This document shows positions 10,048 through 18,430 of a stretch of 22,708 nucleotides of DNA, one piece after another. Position 1 is the stretch's first letter; every line of letters begins with the position of its first letter. The position numbers were made by a program, and so were the translations under genes. The notes under the pieces are model-generated. The model worked only from the letters and a program-made list of their open reading frames with translations. It did no database searches and was not told the origin of the DNA. The stretch spans positions 1-22,708 of the forward strand of contig JBCAQO010000153.1 of NCBI GenBank assembly GCA_039111635.1, written 5' to 3'. This DNA comes from Heterobasidion occidentale. Taxonomy: Eukaryota; Basidiomycota; Agaricomycetes; Russulales; Bondarzewiaceae.

Positions 10048-10783
10048 ATATGGGGCACTGGTATTCCGACAGCGGTAACAGTCTAACCGCTGATCTTTAT
10101 CCAATAAGCGGCGAGCGAGTGTATGAAGATCGAAGAGAGAGAGAGGTCGTGACGCGCAACTGTACCAGAGTAAGTAAGAGTAAGAAGTACGTCGTGGAGA
10201 GCCAGCTGCACTAACAACCACGACGAGACTTGTATACTAGACACGTGAAAAATATCCTGCGAGGCGAGATGAAGACAGAGGACGAACATAAGATCAACGC
10301 ACCCGATCTCTGCGAGCTCTCGACGCTCGTCGAGCAAGTTTGTTCTCCTCTGTTGCGCCACAGATGCCGACACTGAGCGTGCAGTAGAATTTACGGGGCT
10401 CTAGCTGGAGACGTGGTCGACAAACCCTGCATGGGTTTTCGTAGAGCTTGCCCCCAAAGACAGCCCGTGGAGAGAAGGCTAGAGTAGGCCACACGCAATC
10501 AAGGCGCATGATTCCTCCAAGTCGTTGAAGTGGTTTCGAAGGAGGGAATCTATCACATTGACCGCTGGGTTCCACGTGCATGAAGAAAGTTGGTAGGGCA
10601 TGAAGATGGCGCACGGACTATTTGAGAAAGCGATCTCGTCGTCTGCGAAATACCTTCAATTGAGCGATGGTCAACATGCTTCCACAAAGTATAGTACGGT
10701 ATATGTGGATGAGTAGCCGCATAGGAGTGCTCACGCTGAACTTGATATCATCTGGAAGGGTGTCACTGGTAAACCGGTAAATA
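10048..10783. other. Gene-free stretch downstream of the ABCC transporter
   Basis: It contains ABCC 3' flanking sequence, a short GA-repeat (about 10132-10144) and several minus-strand open frames (10003-10221, 10083-10373, 10294-10614) with no recognisable domain. One short Arg-rich minus-strand frame near 10330-10373 ends at a plausible donor, so a small unrecognised spliced gene cannot be excluded, but I cannot support one. Confidence 0.4.
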
Positions 10784-10943
10784 CACCCCCAGCGCCTTGT
10801 TTGGAGTGAGACTTGATCCGTGATACGAGATTGTAACTAAGAAATAAAATCAGAATCAGCCTTGACTCACTCCGAATGAAGCTGAGAATTCGGATTTCAG
10901 CACCACAACCTTTTGAAAGCCAAAATGATACCGAAATGCTCGT

Positions 10944-10964
10944 ATCTCAGCATCAAGCTGAGAT
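10944..10964. repeat. Perfect 8-bp inverted repeat (left sub-terminal hairpin)
   Basis: ATCTCAGC (10944-10951) and GCTGAGAT (10957-10964) are separated by 5 nt, within the left end of the candidate transposon. Confidence 0.9.
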
Positions 10965-11190
10965 CTGAACCTGAATTTTTTGGGGTCACATTCCCACGCC
11001 TGACCATTTCGAAATTTATCGCTGATAATCGTTCCGCTTCAACTGCTTCACCACTGCGATGCCGTGTGACATATTGACTGTGTTTCTTAGGGTTTATGGT
11101 CTAGGTTCTGACCAAAAACTTGCAGCTCTCTCAAAGTGATACCATCATTCTGACCTGCAGTCCATAAAAAAAACAAGAACTGATCTTCGA

Positions 11191-11220
11191 CATGTCTTCA
11201 TCTTTCTTGCCATGTCTTCA
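11191..11220 (+). repeat. Direct repeat of a 10-mer
   Basis: CATGTCTTCA occurs at 11191-11200 and 11211-11220, inside the candidate transposon. No function is evident. Confidence 0.9.
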
Positions 11221-12167
11221 AAAGAAAAGGGCACGTGACTGTCACGGGTGATGGTGCCCATCGAGGAAACCTTATCGCTGCCACATCATCACTTCGACCT
11301 CCATCACTCGCTCCTCCCTCTCGTTCTCAGAAAGCTCACTCGTCGAATCCTGGAAACTGGGTGCTTGAAGGACCTTTGTAAACACTGGGCCTTGGAAAAG
11401 ACCTATCTCGGAGACTTCCTCGTCCTAAACTGGGTCGCTTGTGTGGGGTGTGTGCTTGCAGCTGTAATGCACTGGGCTATAAGAACTTGGAGCTCTGGCT
11501 GACCTTGGAACCTTGGAGGATCTCTTGAGTGTGCCAATCTCTCTGGTTATGTGCTTTTCCTTGGACAAAAAAGGCTTGCTGGGTTTTTCTAGACAGGCAG
11601 CAGGGTAGTTGCAAGGCGGCCTTCCTTGGCAGCGCGCTCATAAACGACAGCTTGATAGATCATCCGTCGGTCTGTTATTTTTTTCACCTCATTCGGGTTT
11701 TTCATTCATGTGCTATCGGCAGGTGTTGCCTCCTTTCACTTGTCTTATCGCACGGCGACTGTCAGCGTATGTTTCATCACTATTTGCTTTGTGATTTGTA
11801 TCACTGACTACCGTTGGCCACGCGCAGATCCTGTTTGCACGAGGGACGGCTTGGAGGACAGAGGCTGCATACGGTGACATGTTCGGTATTAAGTGTCTCG
11901 GACAGAGCAGACATAGTTGGATGGCTTGAGGGTTGGATTTCATGGGTAATCCTTCAAGTGTCTCGATGATCTCATGGGTGATGGTTGAGGTATGCAGGAG
12001 TTTGGAGGCAATGGAAGCCGGAATACTGCCTGATTGTTGACAGTCATGATATTGATTATATATCATTTTTTTTTGCTTTTATCATTCGCGAGTGAAAATA
12101 ATATAAGTCCTAATGGGGAAGTATCTACCGAGACGCGGTGGCGGGTTGATGACCATGCTGAATTGAG

Positions 12168-12200
12168 GATGCTGAAATGGCACTGATCAATTTCAGCATC
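12168..12200. repeat. Perfect 11-bp inverted repeat (right sub-terminal hairpin)
   Basis: GATGCTGAAAT (12168-12178) and ATTTCAGCATC (12190-12200) flank an 11-nt loop. The core shares the TCAGC motif with the left-end hairpin of the same candidate element. Confidence 0.9.
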
Positions 12201-12325
12201 TGCCTCACGAAGGCGCGTTCGGTGTGATCTCAGCCACGCAATTTTGTTGTGGTTATCGGATCAACTCAGCATCATCCTTTGGATCTCCATCTCAGGATAA
12301 AGCTGACTCAAGTGCTGGGGGTGTA

Positions 12326-12780
12326 GATGGCCCTGTGGTTCTGAAAGATTTCTAGTTTCAAAGCTAGATCAGAGTTCGACTCCGATTTATTGATCTAGAA
12401 TTGCTCTGAATCCTGTGGAAAGTTACCCAGTTACCCGGTAATCATCTTCAAGCTGAGCATAAATGCAGATATCTGCACAGAAATTTCAAGGAGGATTCAT
12501 AAGTACCTTGCCTTTTTGCGCTCTGCAGCTATAGACAGGGCCCTGCGTAGTATGTAGGCCGGAGCGGAGGGAGATGGATGGCAAGCTGAGGGAGAGTCAC
12601 ATCGAGGGTAACTGCAGATGCCAGAATGCGTCATCATGCTTTATGTAATGCAGTCATTTGGTCGCTCTGTTCTTGGGAGAGCTCGCATCCGCTGTCCACC
12701 CTTTACCACCACACAGATCATAATCCCCGCACTGTCAAGCCTCAAGCTAACCTGAACAGTAAGAACCGGGGTCGTTGGCA
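12326..12780. other. Gene-free stretch between the candidate transposon and the Ups1-like gene
   Basis: This is the likely promoter of the Ups1-like gene. Directly beside the transposon end it has a tRNA-like pair of internal promoter boxes (A-box-like 12328-12338, B-box-like 12373-12383) without a convincing tRNA fold. A small perfect stem TCTAG...CTAGA lies between them. No coding sequence is supported. Confidence 0.45.
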
Positions 12781-13602
12781 ATGAGATTCTTCTCTCAATC
12801 ATTCTTGTACGAGTAAGTAGCGTAAAACAATCCTTCTGTATCCATATAACGACCTCCTATTACCAAGCGATCCCTGGTCAATTGTATCTCTCGCATTCTT
12901 TTTGCGATACCCAAACCCATACGCATCCCATGTGCTTTCCTGCGACGTCATATCGCGCGAGTTCTCGTCAACCGGGTCGCTGCTCACTACACGCCTTATC
13001 CTCAAGCGTGGTGCCTTACCAAGATGGGCACCTAAAGGCATAATCACTCGCGCAGAGACTTGGGTCATCGAGGAGAGTGAAGTTGATCCTGAGGGCAAGG
13101 TCGTACGGTGCAGGACAAAAAATCTCGATCATGTCAAGGTTATGCAGGTGCAAGAGACGCAGACGTTCAAGCAGACTCAGGATGGGTGCGCGCTCTTCAT
13201 ACACCTTTCAGGCTGCTACTCTAACTAGTATAATGCTACCAGGAAAACATTGCAGACCACAGGGGCAAGCATTGTGTCTGGCTTCGGTTGGGGCCTCACA
13301 AAGCGGATTGAGAGTCACGGTCTAGCTCGGTTTAAGGCTAATATGCAGCGAGTAGGTGTATTCGAGAAGTGAACCATGAGACCATACTCATTCCGTTTCC
13401 ACAGTCACGGGAAGGAGTCTCGCTCATTCTCGATCTCATACGCCAGTCTCGACTCCATCCCATGACCATGGGCGCGTCCTACCTCAGTCTCGCCACCCGC
13501 CAAGTTTCATCCGGCAACAGTCCTGGGACCGGAGGCTCAGAGGATGAGGGAGAACTTTTCCGTTCTGGTTCAAGAAACTCACGGCATCAGAATCATGCGT
13601 GA
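12781..13602 (+). CDS. UPS1: PRELI/MSF1-domain mitochondrial intermembrane-space lipid transfer protein, Ups1-like
   Basis: Exons 12781-12812, 12868-13185, 13243-13351 and 13405-13602 give 218 aa with an intact frame. The start ATG 12781 opens MRFFSQSF, the characteristic PRELI N-terminus. The domain fills most of the protein: DDPWSIVSLAFFLRYPNPY, HVLSCDVISRE, TTRLILKRGALPRW, AETWVIEESEV, KNLDHVKVMQVQE, FGWGLTKRIESHGLARFKAN. The RYPNPY, ETWVIE and NLDH residues favour Ups1/PRELID1 (phosphatidic acid transfer with Mdm35, feeding cardiolipin synthesis) over Ups2. A hydrophilic C-terminal tail (about 45 residues, Ser/Gly/acidic-rich) follows the domain. Introns are 55, 57 and 53 nt. Distinction from Ups2/3 is by inspection only. 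Confidence 0.9.
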
Positions 13603-14018
13603 CGTTTTTCAGAAAATTAAGCGGTGAAGGTGGCGACCTTTCTTCTTTAATGAATCGTAGGATTCTCTTGCACCTGTTCGGTCTTTTCATGTTCTTGTGT
13701 TTCTCGGTTCGCTTTCGTCTCTGAGCAGTTGTATCAGTAGTATATCATCATCGCACGAACATTACACTCACTCTACTCATCAATTCATGCACTTGCCAAT
13801 TGCGTGAGATTTGTGGTAATGACAGTTAGATGCCCGAGACCGGTGATATGCCGGCTCAGCAAGGATACGGAAAGAACTGGTTAAGAGCTGGCTTCTTCTC
13901 ATCCCCTTCAAAGCAAGTTGAGCCCACTTCACGAAGAGCATGCGACGTGTTGGCATCACCCCGTGAAGTCAACGTTCTACCCGCGGAACAAGTGAAGTCA
14001 AAGGCGTGAATAAGGACC
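13603..14018. other. Intergenic: Ups1-like 3' flank and Ric1 promoter
   Basis: No gene is supported. Long minus-strand frames here (13484-13690, 13856-14203) are antisense to the neighbouring exons or lack any recognisable motif. Confidence 0.6.
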
Positions 14019-17000
14019 ATGTACTTTCCAACTTCCGCTGCTCGCCAACTGTGCACATTGCCCGCCCTTCCTAATGCCATCACAAAACCAATCATATCTC
14101 TTTGTCCCAGTACCCGCCGGTCCTTATTCTGCACCCTTAACAGTGACGGTATAGCCTTATGGCGTGTTAGGGTGAGTCCATAGTTTACACGAGGCAGGCG
14201 CACCGAACTGACGTGGATATATGCGCATTCTGGGTTGGTTCCTCGAAGCCGTCTGCGATATTGGCTTATTTGTCAAGGACGCCTACATCACTGGCTGAGC
14301 ATGGAGAGAACCGAGCACTTCACTGGTCTACGGATGGGACTAGAATAGTCATCCAGGTGCGCAGTGTTTGCATAACGTGCCAAACTCAGAATTCATCATG
14401 GGATATTGGCAGACAGCGAAATCGTATCTGGTCTTGGTGACTGTGCAGTTCAACCCCAACGAAACACCGTATGAAGCACCTGGACTTGGATCTGGTAACA
14501 AGCGCAATTTCTTACCTGGTCCTGGAGAAGCGCTACCCCTGCAATCAATCGTGTTGCACTTCGAAGGCGTTATTCGTGTGGAGGGAAGCCTCTTGAGGTG
14601 AGTACACGCGCTACCCCATTGCCTTGAGTCGCTTCAGCTCTACTTTAGTGTGTCACCTCGAAGACATTATATCCTCTTCTCTACGAAGAGCCCTCCTTCG
14701 ATCCAGCGAATACCGTGGCCTGTAGCACAAGATGCAGAACTTTACGGCGAGGTGGTAGTAGGCAATATGGTTATGATAGCTGGGTCATCAATGAAGATGA
14801 CTTTCCATGGCTTGAAGACTCTGATGGTCAGTAATTTAGTCATTCATCAATGTGCAGAAGTTCGGAGGACTAAGCATCTTGTAGTCACCGTCTCTGATAT
14901 ATTCTGGTTTCGTGGATCGGACGTAGAGTCATGGATCACTTCGGATGGGCGTGCGTACTTTGTCCAGCTCAGCGAGAGCGCGTATTCAGACACCAACACA
15001 TCGAACCCTGACGTGGCTAGCGAAAATGCAACACGAGTAGGCACTCCTGTCCTCTTTACCCTGCAACATTTTTGATAGATTTTGTCATCTTGTCTTGATA
15101 GGATTCGATAGCGAGCGATCTCAAAGGGAAGGATCGAGCCCATACTTCCCTCGAAAGTTTAACGTCCCAACCCAGTTCGCAATGGCATGGTACATGCATT
15201 CACAACGTAGAAGTCCCCCGATGGGTACAAAAACGTCGACAGGCGGATAGTGAAGACGATGTACATGATTATGATCAGCCTCGACGAGCGGTGAAAGTTG
15301 CTGTGAATACTAGATTCTCTTTGATCGCAGTGGGCACGCACAGGTGCGTGAGGTCAACTCCTCCAGTCGGCTCTTGTTGAGATGAAAGACAGCGGGACCG
15401 TGGAATACACTACATTTCCGTCGCAAGAAGAATCCCATCCTAAGCCCCAGGTCTTGCAGATCCCTTATTCGTATAGGGGGAGTGCGAAGGGATTCGTCTG
15501 TGCCATGGAATGGAGCTCAGATGGATACGTCTTAGCGGTAGGTTGGCAGCACGGCTGGGCTGTTTGGAGTGTGGCCGGACGCTGTCTGGCTTGGGGTTTT
15601 GGTTTGGAGGATCAGGTAGACGAGGACAGGTAAGGCTTACTCTTTTCCCGATGGAAGCACACTAATTGCCTAAATAAATCAGATTTCAAGATGCTTTCAT
15701 GTTTGGTATATGCGATTTAGTAAGCTCGCAAAGCCTTCTTATACAACTTTTACCTTAAGCCACATGCTAGTTTTGGGTCCCAGGAAATTTTGAACTCGTA
15801 GTTCTCGCGCGCTCTAGTCCGAATAGTGCGTTGACAAATATTTTAACCCGAATTGTGTGTTAATGTGAGCGTACCAGAGTCAGATGGGCAACTGTTCACA
15901 ATACCATTCGCGAAAAGCGCCACTACAGGTCTCCATGCGCCGGTGAGGGTCTACGACCAGAAATCACTGGGGTCCACTCATCTTGAATATGAGACAGGAT
16001 AATACCGAGTATGCGTTCCTGCAGATGGACGATCGAGTCCTGGTGTATAGAGGCGCAGATCAACCTGACATGAGCGTGATCAATCCTGAGTCGGATGTGT
16101 GGCAACATATCAAGGTAAGTTGTTAGACGCCCCTCCTTTTTCTTGGCTAACTCCGTCTAGATACCGCAAGACTACCTAGCAGCCAACTGGCCTGTGCGAT
16201 ATTCAACCATCAGTGCAGATGGTCGTTTGGTCGCTATTGCAGGTCGGCGAGGTCTAGCACATTATAGTTCAACATCTGGTCGGTGGAAGCTGTTTGCGGA
16301 CGAATTACAGGAGCAAGCATTCACAGTGAAAGGTGGTCTTCTCTGGTTTCACCATGTTCTGATCGCGACAGTTGAGGTAGCGAAGTCATGGCAGGCAATT
16401 GATTTCGGTAGTCTGTCCTTGCATTCAAATCTGACATTCTGTTTTGCAGATACGACTATATTCTCGAGATCTCGAGTTAAGCAATCAAAACGTCCTCCAT
16501 CGCGAAATATTGTCGTCGCCGGTTGTCATATTGTCACTGGTTGACAACTCCTTGCTTGTCTATACGGCCGATAACACGTTGTCGCACTACTTGATCCTTC
16601 CGACGTCGGATACAATCAAACTACATCTCTGCGGAAGCATCACATTTGGAGGCATTATCGCTAACCCCAACGCAGTCAGAGTATTGAGTTGGCTGATCCC
16701 AACCGCTCAAAAGCGTGAGTCCCATTCTGTTTGCAAAAATCATTCTGATTTGACCTCTTATGTATAGAACTCGGCGATCCCGCAGAGGACCTGTCAGTGG
16801 CTACAGTCTTGATGATGGTCGGCGGTCAGCTCGTGCTTTTACGGCCTAGAAAAGCAAGTATCCCTTCCATGCCGCCTTTTCAACGTGAAACCTAACAACT
16901 ACATGTAGTCGGGCGAACAAGAAGTGCGCTATGACATGCAAATATTGGCCGATCGTATTGAATTTTGTTGGATCCATCTCCGTGGTATTGGCAGTCTCGA

Positions 17001-18018
17001 GAATTCTCTGTGGGGGTTTGATGGACAAGGCATGCGAGTGTGGCTAAATGCTCTATCTATCGAGGCCCCTCAGCTTGACGAGCCATCCAATGCCCGAGAA
17101 GTCAAAGAAAGCGTCAATATTCCTCTGGATTTCTATCCGTTGGGTAGGTTTGATTGCCTCATCTTGATTGCCTCATCTTTGCGGCGTGGTCTCATAGACG
17201 CAAATTCATACAGCTGTTCTCATGGATAAAGGAATCATCATGGGAGCTGAGCACGAGATAAGCACACGGATGAATCTGCCTTTCCTGATGTTCCGACATG
17301 CTACAAGTGTGAGTCAACTTCCTTTCTGTATGATCGATAGCCTCGAATGAATTTCTCCTTGTTTCAGTCACATCTCTTCCTTCACCACATTCTGCTTGTT
17401 CACTTGACCTCCGGACAGGTGAAAGAAGCTGTGCTATTTGCCTCACATTACCAGCACTTGGTCTTCTTCGCACATGCTCTGGAAATTCTGCTACACACTG
17501 TTGTTGAATCGGAGACAACGTCAAGAGACGACAGCTCAGAAACATTGGACAAGACCCTATGCGCGGTTGTGGAATTTTTGGACCATTTCGATGTTGCTCT
17601 AGATGTCGTCGTCGGCTGCGCACGAAAGACTGAGATGGCAAGATGGCCTCATCTGTTTGACATTGTGGGCAGTCCACAATCTCTCTTTGAGGTCAGTGCC
17701 GTGTTTTGCCAAGCTCCGGGTCGCTTGGTCTCACAGATTGGACAGACATGCCTTTCGTCGCAGCGACTTCGTACGGCGGGCTCGTATCTACTGGTCCTGC
17801 ATAGCCTTGAACAGCTCGAGGCAGGCAATGATGGCGCGCTGCGATTGCTTCGCAGTGCAGTTGAAGTCAAAGATTGGCAATTATGTCGGGAGCTCTTACG
17901 ATTCTTCCATTCTATCGATACCACAGGGGAGGCGCTCAGGGAGGCGCTCGCCCAGCCCTTCATGTCTGGCAGATCTGAGTTGAATGGTGCTCTAAGCAAC
18001 GGCGAAATGCACCCATGA
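14019..18018 (+). CDS. RIC1: Ric1 homologue, subunit of the Ric1-Rgp1 GEF for Ypt6/Rab6, with one frameshift
   Basis: There are 18 exons: 14019-14171, 14249-14356, 14413-14597, 14649-14826, 14885-15036, 15102-15343, 15393-15629, 15683-15719, 15771-15825, 15878-15942, 15998-16114, 16161-16394, 16450-16714, 16768-16853, 16909-17143, 17214-17308, 17368-17691 and 17746-18018 (about 1013 aa). Ric1 with Rgp1 activates Ypt6/Rab6 at the Golgi for retrograde transport. The start MYFPTSAARQL is the conserved Ric1 opening. The N-terminal half is WD40-like (LNSDGIALWRV, ALHWSTDGTRIVIQ, CAMEWSSDGYVLAVGW, TISADGRLVAIAGRRG). The C-terminal half holds the RIC1 helical domain (HLFLHHILLVHLTSGQVKEAVLFASHY, FFAHALEILLHTVVE, EFLDHFDVALDVVVGCARKTEMARW). 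Two introns are GC-AG. The frame breaks near 14764-14768: DAELYGEVVVGN continues one frame over in YDSWVINEDDFPWLEDSD. The rest is intact. Confidence 0.9.
14763..14770 (+). other. Apparent frameshift in the Ric1 homologue
   Basis: The exon frame through GN at 14761-14766 fails to read the conserved YDSWVINEDDFPWLEDSD. That segment is in frame from 14769 to the donor at 14827. One missing base (or two extra) around 14764-14768 explains it. The other exons of the gene join cleanly. Confidence 0.75.
16395..16449 (+). other. GC-AG intron in the Ric1 homologue
   Basis: Donor TGGCAG|GCAATT, acceptor TTTGCAG, 55 nt. It joins VEVAKSWQ to IRLYSRDLELSNQN in phase 0. The nearest GT donor (16407) would break the frame. 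Confidence 0.85.
16854..16908 (+). other. GC-AG intron with consensus GCAAGT donor in the Ric1 homologue
   Basis: Donor AAA|GCAAGT, acceptor ATGTAG, 55 nt, branch-point-like CCTAAC at 16891-16896. It joins LLRPRK to SGEQEVRYDMQI in phase 0. GCAAGT is the classic strong GC donor. Confidence 0.9.
17151..17180 (+). repeat. Short tandem duplication inside a Ric1 intron
   Basis: A 14-nt unit (GATTGCCTCATCTT) is repeated twice in tandem within the 70-nt intron 17144-17213, which may explain why this intron is longer than its neighbours. Confidence 0.85.
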
Positions 18019-18251
18019 CCTCTTGTTGCCTTGTATCACCTACCTCAGCTTTTCATGACATTTGTGGATTAGTTATAGACTAAAATAACTTATATGGCCG
18101 TTTGGAAGCATATGTTGGGAAGCTACAGGGATCTACAGGGATCTACCAGTCGACCAGAAGTCTGCTGGTGCTAATAGCCGCGTCGTCGTATCAATCACGC
18201 TTGGGTCATGTGGGGACCTTTGTCCCGCACGGCCGTATCATAACGTCTATG

Positions 18252-18271
18252 AGGTCGACCAGGGTCGACCT
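18252..18271. repeat. Inverted repeat AGGTCGACC-AG-GGTCGACCT
   Basis: Perfect 9-bp arms with a 2-nt centre, about 160 bp upstream of the oxygenase start codon. It contains two SalI-type GTCGAC cores. Confidence 0.95.
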
Positions 18272-18296
18272 AATTCGACTCTGCACTGAGTCCACG

Positions 18297-18314
18297 CGAT
18301 AGGCACGCCTATCG
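18297..18314. repeat. Inverted repeat CGATAGGC-AC-GCCTATCG
   Basis: Perfect 8-bp arms with a 2-nt centre, 25 bp downstream of the preceding palindrome and about 117 bp upstream of the start codon. Confidence 0.95.
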
Positions 18315-18430
18315 TTTGGTTACTGGTGAGGCACAAGAGGGTACATGTGATGATAAGTTTGTCTACGGCGCGCATTAAAAGCACTATTCTTCTTTTCAAA
18401 CCACCATCACTCTTTCACACTCAAACACCC

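Larger units (their letters stand above)
10784..12323. mobile_element. Candidate non-autonomous TIR DNA transposon, 1540 bp, TA-flanked
   Basis: The left end CACCCCCAGC (10784-10793) and the right end GCTGGGGGTG (12314-12323) are perfect 10-bp inverted termini, each flanked outside by TA (10782-10783, 12324-12325), as expected for a TA target-site duplication. Similarity continues inward with gaps for about 30 bp (left CTTG...GAGTGAGACTTGATCC; right, reversed, CTTG..AGTCAGCTTTATCC). Both sub-terminal regions are rich in TCAGC/GCTGA motifs and hairpins. The interior has only short open frames (11248-11502, 11529-11807) with no DDE or other transposase motif visible, so I call it non-autonomous or decayed. 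A Tc1/mariner-like mechanism is suggested only by the TA; the family is not established. Confidence 0.55.
18019..18430. promoter_or_regulatory. Promoter region of the 2OG-Fe(II) oxygenase gene with palindromes
   Basis: It holds a tandem repeat of CTACAGGGAT (about 18123-18146, 2.4 copies). Two near-perfect palindromes follow: AGGTCGACC/GGTCGACCT (18252-18260 and 18263-18271, 2-nt centre) and CGATAGGC/GCCTATCG (18297-18304 and 18307-18314, 2-nt centre). A TATA-like ATTAAAAG lies at about 18374-18381, and a CT/CA-rich leader precedes the ATG at 18431. The palindromes may be binding sites for dimeric regulators; this is inferred from symmetry and position only. Confidence 0.5.

Noticed and set aside
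10083..10614. Overlapping minus-strand open frames downstream of the ABCC gene
   Set aside because: Arg/Cys-rich translations without domain features and no consistent exon chain; treated as chance frames, though a small unknown gene is not excluded.
11248..11807. Open frames inside the candidate transposon as a possible transposase
   Set aside because: No DDE/DDD spacing, helix-turn-helix or zinc-knuckle pattern visible, and the frames are short and unrelated to each other.
12321..12393. Functional tRNA gene at the A/B-box-like pair
   Set aside because: The acceptor arms and the T stem do not pair, and the anticodon stem is out of register with the boxes.
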